In this document: piece after piece, positions 52,743-60,605 of the stretch
How the letters are laid out: the number at the start of each line of letters is the position of its first letter
How positions within the stretch are numbered: position 1 is the stretch's first letter
Program-made: the position numbers and the translations under genes
Source of the DNA: JAFDWR01 sp038216655
GTDB taxonomy: Bacteria; Armatimonadota; Fimbriimonadia; Fimbriimonadales; Fimbriimonadaceae
DNA: 64,000 nt
Direction of reading: 5' to 3'
Assembly: GCA_038216655.1 (NCBI GenBank)
Contig: JBBQPZ010000002.1
Coordinates: 1-64,000, forward strand
Notes under the pieces: generated by a model
What the model was told of the DNA's origin: nothing
Database searches by the model: none
The model's input: only the letters and a program-made list of their open reading frames with translations

Positions 52743-53574
52743 GCTCTGGATCGTCGCGACAGCCGGTCTCCTCCTCGCCGCCGGGCTCGGCTGGCGACTT
52801 GGCCGTCAGTCGACGCCGACTCTTGTCGCTTGCCTCAGCGTCGGCCAGGGAGACTGCGCGGTGGTGACCAGCGAAGGGTCGACCGTGCTCATAGATGCCG
52901 GCCCGATTCAGGGGAAATTCGATGCCGCCGAGCGGCTCGTCCTTCCTGCGCTTCATCGCCTCGGAATCGACGACGTCGATCTCGTGCTTCTTTCTCATCC
53001 GGACATTGACCACGTGGGCGGCATTGGCACCCTGCGCAAACGCTTCCCGAACGCGCGTTTCGCCATCTCGGCCGAGTTTCGCAGCTATCCGACGATGCTG
53101 GAGAGGCTCAAGGAAGGCGAAATCGACCCCAAGGACGTGATCTGGACCGCGAACGTGTTCCAACTCAAAGTCGGCGAGTTCACCCTGCGCGGCTGGTGCC
53201 CTTCGATGGAAGGGCACGAAAATGACAATGACGGCTCGATGTTCGTGCGGGTCCAAGACGGGCCCGCCACCGCGGTTTTCTCCGGGGATGCGCCCTCCGA
53301 AGCCGAGGCGGAGGCCTTGGGCCATGGCGATTGGTCGGCCCAGGTTATGAAGGCCGGCCACCATGGGAGCCGAACCGCGACGTCGGACGCCTGGCTTCGC
53401 GCTGTACACCCTTTAGTCGCGGTGCTGAGTTGCGGCCGCAACAACCGCTACGGTCATCCTCATCGGGAGGTTGTCGATCGAATCCAAAGTGCCGGAGTCG
53501 AGGTATGGCGCACGGACCGCCAGGGAGACGCGGTGTTCGATGTCGGGCCGAACGGATTCGTCTTGAGGAGATAG
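52693..53574 (+). pseudogene. comEC: ComEC C-terminal metallo-beta-lactamase domain, out of frame
   Basis: The open frame starts after a stop at 52690-52692. It encodes a last membrane segment (LWIVATAGLLLAAGLGWRLG) and the nuclease-like domain VACLSVGQGDCAVVTSEGSTVLIDAGP, SHPDIDHVGGI and KAGHHGSRTATSDAWL. No ATG, GTG or TTG occurs in frame before the GTG at 52861, which would cut into the first conserved strand. So independent translation is unlikely. The domain degrades or guides the non-transported DNA strand in ComEC. Confidence 0.75.
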
Positions 53575-53834
53575 CCGCCTTTCTGAAGATTCTCAAGATT
53601 CCCGCGATTCTCAGCGGGTACACCAAACTTGGCCTGACATCGCTCCCGTTGAACTCAGAGTCAGCCGATTAATGACCTGCGCGGGCGTCGATTCTGAAGT
53701 TTCTGAGATTTTATGATTCTCGCGAAAGCCTTTTCCGGTGGTCTCACTGGCTCCTTCAGACTTTGACTGTTCGAGATCCACTCCCTTTCGCCTTCCGTAC
53801 CGGATTTCGTCAACCGTGCGACTCCCTCTTTGGC

Positions 53835-53840
53835 TAGAAT
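53835..53840 (+). promoter_or_regulatory. -10 box TAGAAT of the DinB-like gene, leaderless
   Basis: TAGAAT lies 5 bases before the ATG at 53846. Confidence 0.5.
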
Positions 53841-53845
53841 TAGAG

Positions 53846-54328
53846 ATGGACGAAGGCGTGCGTAACTCCCTGATCACCCTCCTCACGGAGGTCTTCGAAG
53901 GAATCCACGGAAACGGGACCTGGTTTGTCGATACCGGAAAGGACGAACGCTTCTTCGGCAGGACAGACGTCTCCGCCGCAGTTGCGTCCTGGAATCCCGG
54001 ACCGGGTCTCAACTCGATCGCCGCCCACACGATCCACATCCGGTTCGCGGTCAGCCTCCACAACCTCTTCGCCCGCGGAGAGAAGCCGACGATGGATTGG
54101 GAGGGAAGCTGGAAGATCCAAGCCGTCGACGAAGCGGCTTGGGCCGAGATCCGGCGGACGCTAAGGGCGGAGTACGAGGAGGTGAAGGGGCACTTCGCAA
54201 CTCGCGGGTTCGAGAATCCCGACTCCGTCACCAGCGCCTTCGCCCTCGTCGCCCACGTGGCGTTCCACCTCGGCGCGATCAAGCACCTGCGCGCGTTTGC
54301 GACGAGAACTTCCCGTCCGTCATCCTGA
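53846..54328 (+). CDS. DinB-like four-helix protein
   Basis: 160 aa. The helical bundle with SIAAHTIHIRFAVSLHNLF and a C-terminal HVAFHLGAIKHL gives the His residues that form the metal site of DinB/DUF1572 proteins. Family members act as thiol-dependent transferases or have unknown roles. The ATG at 53846 is preferred over the longer frame because of TAGAAT 5 bases upstream. The last residues (RTSRPSS) come from a family II repeat that begins at 54317, so the natural end may have been changed. Confidence 0.75.
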   Translation: MDEGVRNSLITLLTEVFEGIHGNGTWFVDTGKDERFFGRTDVSAAVASWNPGPGLNSIAAHTIHIRFAVSLHNLFARGEKPTMDWEGSWKIQAVDEAAWAEIRRTLRAEYEEVKGHFATRGFENPDSVTSAFALVAHVAFHLGAIKHLRAFATRTSRPSS

Positions 54329-54460
54329 GCGGAAGATTCGAGCATCGGCGATGATTCTGAAGTCGAAGGATCTCGGATCCCAAGAACCAATATCGGAAAA
54401 GCGGGTAGGGATCCGGGGTCCTTCCACTCCGTTCGTTCCTCACTCCGGTCAGGATGACGG
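54317..54460. repeat. Family II palindromic intergenic repeat, copy e
   Basis: Left end CCGTCATCCTGAGCGGAAG, right end CTCCGGTCAGGATGACGG. The mirrored GTCGAAGGATCTCGGATCCC and GGGATCCGGGGTCCTTCC are inside. It overlaps the last codons of the DinB-like gene. Confidence 0.8.
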
Positions 54461-54517
54461 CCGGTGGACAAAATCAAGCTTGAGAGCCTATTCAGGATGA
54501 CGAGATGGAGGCGTGAC

Positions 54518-55210
54518 CTACTCCAGATAAGTCCCGTTGACATTCAGCGCGAACTTGTAGCCGAGCAGATCTGCCGAGCGACGGCACATCACCATGCGGC
54601 TGAGGAAGATCTCGAAGTACTCCATCACCGTCGCCTGCTTGGTGTCGATCTCCAGCGTCAGCTCGATCGCCTGAGTCTCCGGGGTCATCTCGACTCGGCT
54701 CTTCTGCACCGCGAAGTTCACCCGGTCGTGGATATCGAAGCTCTCCATGATCGGGTTCTGAACCCGGCTGAAGTGCACGTCGCTCTTGTCCGCGATGATC
54801 AGGGCCGCCGACATGTTCGAGATCGGCATCCCGACCAACTCCTCGTGATTCCCGATTGACCCGAGGATCGGTGCGATCTCAAGGGGGTCCATCCCCATCT
54901 CGTTCAGGATCGTGAAGGCGATCCCCGCGCCGGAAATCGGATGGTCGACGCGGTTGATGACGTTGCCGATGTCGTGGAGGTAGGCGGCAATTTGTCCGAG
55001 CTCGATCTCGCGAGCGGGGGAGCCGAGCTTCTCCAGGATGTATCGGGTGATGCTCGAAACTACGCCGACGTGCCGGTGCCCGTGCTCGGTGTAGCCCATG
55101 GCGCGCATGACCTCATTCGCGCCGTCGATCAGCTTGCGCACCTTGGCGTTGTTGCGGACCTCTTTGAGGGTGATCAGTTTGGGTCCAACGACGGTGATGG
55201 GTTGTTCCAT
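54518..55210 (-). CDS. HD-domain phosphohydrolase
   Basis: 230 aa from the ATG at 55210. HD-domain marks are GHRHVGVVSSI (first His), IAAYLHDIGNVINRVDHP (the His-Asp pair), IGSIGNHEE and ALIIADKSDVH (last Asp). HD proteins hydrolyse nucleotides or cyclic nucleotides; the substrate is unknown. The C-terminal 80 residues are a beta domain (TPETQAIELTLEIDTKQATVMEYFEIFLSRM). TAATGG lies 5 bases before this ATG; a second ATG at 55219 adds three residues. Confidence 0.85.
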   Translation of the reverse strand: MEQPITVVGPKLITLKEVRNNAKVRKLIDGANEVMRAMGYTEHGHRHVGVVSSITRYILEKLGSPAREIELGQIAAYLHDIGNVINRVDHPISGAGIAFTILNEMGMDPLEIAPILGSIGNHEELVGMPISNMSAALIIADKSDVHFSRVQNPIMESFDIHDRVNFAVQKSRVEMTPETQAIELTLEIDTKQATVMEYFEIFLSRMVMCRRSADLLGYKFALNVNGTYLE

Positions 55211-55253
55211 GCTTTCCATTAGGTTAATCGGCTTGCGGCCGGAATTGTTGCAG

Positions 55254-56915
55254 TTAAAGCGGGCGAAGCTCTGGCCATCTCAATTCAACGCCTTCGTTGA
55301 TCAAAAGCTCCTGGAACACCTGCAAACGTCCCGCATCCTCGTAAATCTCGCGCGGCGAAAGACCGCTTAGAATCGCATCTGCAGCAAGGAATCCGGCCGC
55401 TTCGCCGATGTTCCACTCGACCGGGTGCAGTCGGTAGCAGCCGTTTGCGATGTGGGTCACGCCAAGGTTCTTGGCCGCGGGGATCAGGTTCTGCATTCGC
55501 TGCGGGATCAGGGAGCCAAGGGGGATTTCGAATGGAAGCGTGCTCGAATCGATCGTGTTCTTCCCGTTTGTGCTCGGGTGCAGATCAATCCGATAGGCAC
55601 CCGCTCCCACCGAATCCTTGAACGAAGGTGCCGCGATGAGACCCGGGTTGGACGCCGTCGCAATGTCTTGTTCGCGGACCGTGAACTCGGCGAGCATCCG
55701 CCGCCCCTCACGGATGTAAGCGGTCTTGGCGAACCCGTCCTCGGTTCCGGCAAACTCGGGCGCGAGATACAGGCCGGGGTAGCCGGCGCCGGTCCCATCG
55801 TGTCGGGGTGCTTCGGTCTGAAGCCAGTAGAGAAGGCACCGAGAGAGCTCCTTGCCATCCTCCAGGCGCTCCGCCATTAACGGCCCGCCCGCCAGCGGCA
55901 CCCCGGTCGTGAGGTCACGTGAGGCTTCGATATCCAGGATCGTCTCGGTGAAGTAGTCGTTTTGGGGCCAGTTCACGACGGTTACCGGGTCCACGGGCTG
56001 AGTCAACTGCCTCGGATCGACGATCTGCCGGTAGGGGAAGAGCGCGTACCAGTGGTCCGACAGGAGCGGCAGCACGACCGGCTTGCCGGTGTGGGCGTGA
56101 AGCACATCGAACCCGAACAACGGCCCGGGCCAGAAATCTGGCTTGAAATCTCTCCAACGCGCATAGGCCGTGGGTCGGTCGATCACCCGATGCGAGCCAT
56201 CGTCGTGAGCAATCGCCATGCACCAGGTGATCCCCTGCACGTCGTCCCACTCCGCGGGCCCATTGAGCGCACTTGGTTCGCCGGTGTCTTTTTTCGATTC
56301 GGCCCCGATTGCGTACCCGGTGCCGGTCATCGGGAGGAGGTCGCCAAGCTCGGTCGCGTCGAGGAAGATCTTCGCCCTCACGATCTCTTCGCCGCCATCG
56401 CCGAGGTCGAGAAGGCGGATAGCCCTAATTCTGTCCGCGCTTGATTCTTGCCTAGCTTTGGGATGGGCAGGGTCGATGGAGATGGGTTGGCCGTCGAGCT
56501 CCGCATCCAGTGGCGCAGTCCGCAGCCGAATCTCCAGCAAGCCGCTCGCGACGAAAGGCGCGAGCATGTCGCCCAGCACTTTCAGCCCGACCCTAGGGTC
56601 GTGGCAAAGGCGACTCACCCAACCGCCGCCCGGGTTCAAATAGCGGTTGTTCCGCGCCGCATCGGTCAGCGGGAAGTGGTGCCGGTAGTGCTTGCGAACC
56701 CGGTCGCGGTAGTCGCGGTAGCGCGCAGTGCAGCCGAACTGCTCGATCCACGGATGCTCGTCGGGCGGGACCATCTGCGCGGTGAGCTGTCCGCCGATCC
56801 AGTCGGTCTCCTCGGTCATGATGACCCGCATTCCGAGGGTGCAAGCGGCCATCGCCGCCGCGCAACCCCCGGTTCCGCCGCCGACGATGAGGATGTCGCA
56901 GGTGGTCTTTGCCAT
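55254..56915 (-). CDS. FAD-dependent oxidoreductase (FAD_oxidored family)
   Basis: 553 aa. The N-terminal Rossmann motif CDILIVGGGTGGCAAAMAACTLGMRVIMTEE binds FAD, and WIGGQLTAQMVPPDEHPWIE is typical of PF12831-type enzymes. KIFLDATELGDLLPMTG and the C-terminal AKNLGVTHIANGCYRLHPVEWNIGEAAGFLAADAI complete the flavin site. Substrates of this family are mostly undefined, with some acting on sugars or polyketides. The gene lies 38 bases downstream of the HD gene's start and on the same strand, upstream of it. Confidence 0.88.
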   Translation of the reverse strand: MAKTTCDILIVGGGTGGCAAAMAACTLGMRVIMTEETDWIGGQLTAQMVPPDEHPWIEQFGCTARYRDYRDRVRKHYRHHFPLTDAARNNRYLNPGGGWVSRLCHDPRVGLKVLGDMLAPFVASGLLEIRLRTAPLDAELDGQPISIDPAHPKARQESSADRIRAIRLLDLGDGGEEIVRAKIFLDATELGDLLPMTGTGYAIGAESKKDTGEPSALNGPAEWDDVQGITWCMAIAHDDGSHRVIDRPTAYARWRDFKPDFWPGPLFGFDVLHAHTGKPVVLPLLSDHWYALFPYRQIVDPRQLTQPVDPVTVVNWPQNDYFTETILDIEASRDLTTGVPLAGGPLMAERLEDGKELSRCLLYWLQTEAPRHDGTGAGYPGLYLAPEFAGTEDGFAKTAYIREGRRMLAEFTVREQDIATASNPGLIAAPSFKDSVGAGAYRIDLHPSTNGKNTIDSSTLPFEIPLGSLIPQRMQNLIPAAKNLGVTHIANGCYRLHPVEWNIGEAAGFLAADAILSGLSPREIYEDAGRLQVFQELLINEGVELRWPELRPL

Positions 56916-56940
56916 CGGGTGGGAGGCTACCTCCCTCTTA

Positions 56941-57020
56941 GTGGTGGTGGTAGTGGTAGAGGTAGTGCAGAGGTCTGAGTCTGAGTCTGAGGTCGAGTTG
57001 GGAGTTGGAGTTGGAGTGTT
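56941..57020. repeat. Hexamer microsatellite (GTAGTG, TGAGTC, GTTGGA units)
   Basis: Imperfect tandem hexamers that change unit along the array, as at 37961-38106. It is next to the oxidoreductase promoter and forms the left border of family I copy f. Confidence 0.8.
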
Positions 57021-57035
57021 ACCTTTGGACGGAAG

Positions 57036-57220
57036 TTGTCATTCCGACCGACGTCGTCCGCCTCGTCGTGCCTCTGGCACAAAGTTTCGGAGGCGGCGGA
57101 CGGAGGAACCTGCTTGCAGTCGCCAATTGCATGTCCCCCAAGCACAGATTCGCAGTCAGGTTGCGGGCAAGGAACGATGACGGTCAGGTCCCTCGGCACA
57201 AACATCCTTCGGGATGACAA
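57036..57220. repeat. Family I palindromic intergenic repeat, copy f
   Basis: TTGTCATTCCGACCGACG at the left and CATCCTTCGGGATGACAA at the right. GGAGGAACCTGCTTGC and GGTCAGGTCCCTCGGC are the internal arms. Microsatellites with inverse units flank it on both sides. Confidence 0.85.
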
Positions 57221-57236
57221 CTACAATCCCCGAGCC

Positions 57237-57300
57237 AACACTCCAACACTCCAACACTCCAACACTCCAACACTCCAACACTCCAACACTCCAACACTCC
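57237..57300. repeat. Octamer microsatellite, 8 perfect units of AACACTCC
   Basis: Exactly eight 8-base units, the reverse complement of the array at 5-36. It ends 42 bases before the alaS ATG and 31 bases before the TATACG/TACCCT promoter boxes. Confidence 0.95.
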
Positions 57301-57342
57301 CAACTCCGACTCCAGGGGCTCAGAGGTACCCTATACGCTCCC

Positions 57343-60300
57343 ATGACCGTCCGCGAACTCCGCGAGAAATTTCTCGCTTTCTTTCAGTCCAAGGGGCATC
57401 GGCTGTACCCTTCGGGCTCGCTGATCCCGTTCGATGTAACGGGTCGGCTCGATGAGAGTTTGCTTTTCAACGGGGCCGGGATGGTGCAGTTCAAGCCGTT
57501 CTTCCGCGGCGTCGCGGAGCCTCCTCATAAGCGCCTGACCAACTGCCAGAAGTGCGTCCGAACCGGCGACATCGACGAGGTCGGTGACCTGACCCATCTT
57601 ACGTTCTTCGAGATGCTCGGCAACTTCTCGTTCGGGGACTATTTCAAGGCCGACGCGATTGCGTATTCGTGGGAGTTTTTGACCTCGTCCGAATGGCTCG
57701 GGCTTGATCCCATGCGCCTGAGCTTTACGGTTTTTGAGGACGATGACGAGGCTTACGGAGAGTGGTCGAAGTGGATCTCCGGGGCGGGAATGGAGGCGGC
57801 GTCACGATTGATGCGCCTGGGTGAGGATACGAATTACTGGCCGGCCAGCGCGTTCTCTAAGGGTCCTCCCGGCCCGTGCGGACCGAACTCGGAGATGTTT
57901 TACTGGGTCTCGCCGGAAGCGGTGCCTCCTATCTCCGGCTACACGCGCGAGGATTGGATTCGCGACGAGGGCGAGGGCAAGTGGCTGGAGATCTGGAACG
58001 ACGTGTTCATCCAGTTCGAATGGCAAGGTCACCTTCGCAACCCGGAGCGCCTCTCCGACGGGTTTGTGAAGGACGCGATGCCCGGGCTGCCGTTCGCGTC
58101 GATTGACACGGGCATGGGCCTCGACCGCACGGCGGCGGTGTTGATGGGGGGTGGGAGCGTCTACGACACCGACTCCTTCGCGCCGATTTTTCGCATTCTG
58201 GATGAGCTCTTAGGGGGCTCTTCCCCTGAGCGGGACGCTCAGGACACTCATGGGCGGGACGCCCATGCCACGGCGTCGCGAATCATCGCGGACCACATCC
58301 GCACGGCGGTGTTCTGCATTGCGGACGGGATTCTGCCGAGCAACAATGGGCGCGGGTATGTGTTGCGCCGGCTCATTCGGCGCGCGGTTTTGAAGGGCCA
58401 GCGGGTGCTTGGGTTCGAGGAGCCTTTCTTCCACAAGGTGTACGAGGGCGTGGTGGAGTCGATGGGCTCGCACTACACGGAGCTTGTCGAGCGGCGCGAC
58501 GTGATCGTCGAGACACTGCGGAACGAGGAGGAGCAGTTCAGACGAACGCTGTCTCAAGGTCTTGAGCACTTGGACCGCGAACTTTGGGAGATGCTGGAAG
58601 AGACGATCTTCGCCGGTGGTGGCCTCCTTAAAGATGCAAGAGAGGAACTTTCAGCACCGACTCGACGCGCTTATGACTCCTTTGTGGGCGCTTCGGGCGG
58701 AAGTGCCGGTCATGTGGCTGCATTGCGGAATGCGCTAACGACTCGCGACGAATTTCTGCTGGTCTTCAACCAGATTCGAACGCTCTTGAAGGATGCAAAC
58801 GAAGGATTGTTTTCGTCATGGAAGTTGAAGGGCGCGGACGCCTTTCGGCTCTACGACACCTACGGATTCCCGCTAGAGGTAACCGTGGAGCTCGCGGTCG
58901 AAGCGGGCGTCGAAGTCGACCTTGAAGGCTACGAGCAAGCCCTCAAGGAAGCGCAGGAGCGCAGTCGTGGCGGGCAGGAACGCGAGTCGGTCTACAGCGA
59001 CCTCGGCATCACGCTGCTGATCGAGATCGAGGATGAGCAAACCGCGCCGACTCAGACGGTCTTCGTCGGCTACGACCAAACTCACACCCAGACCCAGATC
59101 GTGGGCGCCCTCCCCGAAACCGACGACGACGGCAAGGCGACCGGAAAACTGGTGCTTGCGCTTAAGGAGTCGCCGTTCTACGCTGAATCCGGCGGCCAGA
59201 CCTCCGACACCGGCATCATCGCAGGCGGCGGATTCGAGGGCCGGGTCACCGACGTGATCAAGCAGAACGGCGTATGGGTTCACGAAGTGGAGCCAATCCA
59301 CCTCTCGCTCGATTTGAAGGGCAAAGATGGCGACGATGAGCTGATCGCGACCGTGCAGAAGAAGCTCTTCCGCCTCTCCGTCGAAGCCGAAGTCGACGCC
59401 CCCCGGCGCGATCGAATCACTCGCAACCACACCGCGACCCACCTACTTCACGCCGCGCTCAGAAGCGTGCTCGGCAAGCACGTCACCCAGGCGGGCTCCT
59501 ATGTCGGCCCAGATCGACTCCGCTTCGACTTCACCCACGGCAAGGGAATGTCCGACGCGGAGCTCGCGGAAGTCGAGCAAATCGTCAACGAGCAGGTGCT
59601 CAAGAACACCTTGGTGACGATCTATCAGGACCTCCCGATTGCCGAAGCGAAGGCGCGCGGCGCGATGGCGCTCTTCGGCGAGAAGTACGGCGACAAGGTG
59701 CGAATGGTCGAGATCGGCGAGTTTAGCAAGGAGCTGTGTGGCGGTATCCACGTCGGCCACACCGGCCAGATCGGGCTGTTCAAAATCGGCCACGAGTCCA
59801 GCGCGGCAAGCGGCGTCCGCCGCATTGAAGCCCTGACCGGCGAGGGTGCCTACGAGTGGATACTTGAGATGGTCGAGGGCCTCCACCAGGCCACCGGCAA
59901 GCTCAAGCTCCCGCCAAAGTCGGGCATCAAGGATGTGCTGAACGGCATCGACCGCCTCTTCGAGACTCAGCGAGACCTCAAGCACCGTCTTGAGAAAGCC
60001 CGAACCCAAGCTCCTGCTGCGGGTCCTGGAAATATCCAGACGATCGGCTCGGTCGAGCTCGCCGTTGAGGCTCTTAAGGACGGGGACGCCAAAGACGCCA
60101 CGGCGCTGGCCGACCAGCTTGCGGCCAACCAACCCAGTCGAGTGGTTCTTGTCGGCGCGGTGAGCGAGGGCAAGATCACCTTCGTGTGCAAAGTCGGCGC
60201 GGACGCGCTCGCCAAGGGCGCGCATGCGGGGAACATCGTGCGCGAAGTCGCCAAGATCGCCGGCGGGGGGGGCGGCGGGCGGCCGGATTTCGCTACGGCG

Positions 60301-60378
60301 GGCGGCAAGGATCCGTCGAAGCTGGATGAGGCCTTGGCGGCGGCGGCTGGGCTGGTCGCGGCGATGGTCAAGGGCTGA
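57343..60378 (+). CDS. alaS: Alanyl-tRNA synthetase with in-frame insertions
   Basis: 1011 aa, against about 875 in Escherichia coli. The start is ATG 57343 (MTVRELREKFLAFF), with TATACG 5 bases upstream; the longer frame through the octamer array (TLQHSNTP repeats) is not native. The catalytic domain has FKPFFRG, TFFEMLGNFSFGDYFK, and GPCGPNSEMFYW. The editing domain has NHTATHLLHAALR and CGGIHVGHTGQIG. Two insertions stand out: residues about 290-309 (ERDAQDTHGRDAHAT), encoded by two hairpins, and about 415-492 between QGLEHLDRE and KLKGADAFRLYDTYGFP. The C-terminal GGGGGGRPDFATAGG is normal. Confidence 0.95.
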   Translation: MTVRELREKFLAFFQSKGHRLYPSGSLIPFDVTGRLDESLLFNGAGMVQFKPFFRGVAEPPHKRLTNCQKCVRTGDIDEVGDLTHLTFFEMLGNFSFGDYFKADAIAYSWEFLTSSEWLGLDPMRLSFTVFEDDDEAYGEWSKWISGAGMEAASRLMRLGEDTNYWPASAFSKGPPGPCGPNSEMFYWVSPEAVPPISGYTREDWIRDEGEGKWLEIWNDVFIQFEWQGHLRNPERLSDGFVKDAMPGLPFASIDTGMGLDRTAAVLMGGGSVYDTDSFAPIFRILDELLGGSSPERDAQDTHGRDAHATASRIIADHIRTAVFCIADGILPSNNGRGYVLRRLIRRAVLKGQRVLGFEEPFFHKVYEGVVESMGSHYTELVERRDVIVETLRNEEEQFRRTLSQGLEHLDRELWEMLEETIFAGGGLLKDAREELSAPTRRAYDSFVGASGGSAGHVAALRNALTTRDEFLLVFNQIRTLLKDANEGLFSSWKLKGADAFRLYDTYGFPLEVTVELAVEAGVEVDLEGYEQALKEAQERSRGGQERESVYSDLGITLLIEIEDEQTAPTQTVFVGYDQTHTQTQIVGALPETDDDGKATGKLVLALKESPFYAESGGQTSDTGIIAGGGFEGRVTDVIKQNGVWVHEVEPIHLSLDLKGKDGDDELIATVQKKLFRLSVEAEVDAPRRDRITRNHTATHLLHAALRSVLGKHVTQAGSYVGPDRLRFDFTHGKGMSDAELAEVEQIVNEQVLKNTLVTIYQDLPIAEAKARGAMALFGEKYGDKVRMVEIGEFSKELCGGIHVGHTGQIGLFKIGHESSAASGVRRIEALTGEGAYEWILEMVEGLHQATGKLKLPPKSGIKDVLNGIDRLFETQRDLKHRLEKARTQAPAAGPGNIQTIGSVELAVEALKDGDAKDATALADQLAANQPSRVVLVGAVSEGKITFVCKVGADALAKGAHAGNIVREVAKIAGGGGGGRPDFATAGGKDPSKLDEALAAAAGLVAAMVKG
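58226..58267. repeat. Twin hairpin inserted in frame in alaS
   Basis: CTGAGC-GGGAC-GCTCAG (58226-58242) and CATGGGC-GGGAC-GCCCATG (58249-58267) are two perfect hairpins with the same GGGAC loop. A third stem, AGGGG/CCCCT, lies just before (58212-58227). They encode residues absent from most alanyl-tRNA synthetases. Confidence 0.85.
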
Positions 60379-60392
60379 GCCGGTCCTCAGCC

Positions 60393-60573
60393 TCCGTCAT
60401 CTTGAGCGAGCCACCAAGCCGTCCATCCTGAGCGAGCTTGCGAGTCGAAGGACCCCGGTTTGGGTCGCTCCCTTGGAGAAGATTTGGCCGGTTCTGTGGA
60501 GTGGCAATGGGATCCGGGGTCCTTCGGCTTCGTTTACCTCGCTAAGGCTCGGACACTTCGCTCAGGATGACGG
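60393..60573. repeat. Family II palindromic intergenic repeat, copy f
   Basis: Begins CCGTCATCTTGAGCGAGCC and ends CTTCGCTCAGGATGACGG. Mirrored GTCGAAGGACCCCGG and CCGGGGTCCTTCGGC lie inside. Confidence 0.85.
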
Positions 60574-60593
60574 ATTTGGGAAGTTAGTAGTGT

Positions 60594-60599
60594 TAACAT
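60594..60599 (+). promoter_or_regulatory. -10 box TAACAT of the GIY-YIG gene, leaderless
   Basis: TAACAT lies 6 bases before the ATG at 60606. Confidence 0.6.
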
Positions 60600-60605
60600 A
60601 ATTAC

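Noticed and set aside
57237..57300. CRISPR-like array
   Set aside because: Units are 8 bases with no spacers and no cas genes nearby; it is a microsatellite.
57214..57342. Longer alaS start giving a TLQHSNTP repeat N-terminus
   Set aside because: The extension is the octamer microsatellite read in frame. The conserved protein begins MTVRELREKF at 57343, right after promoter-like boxes.
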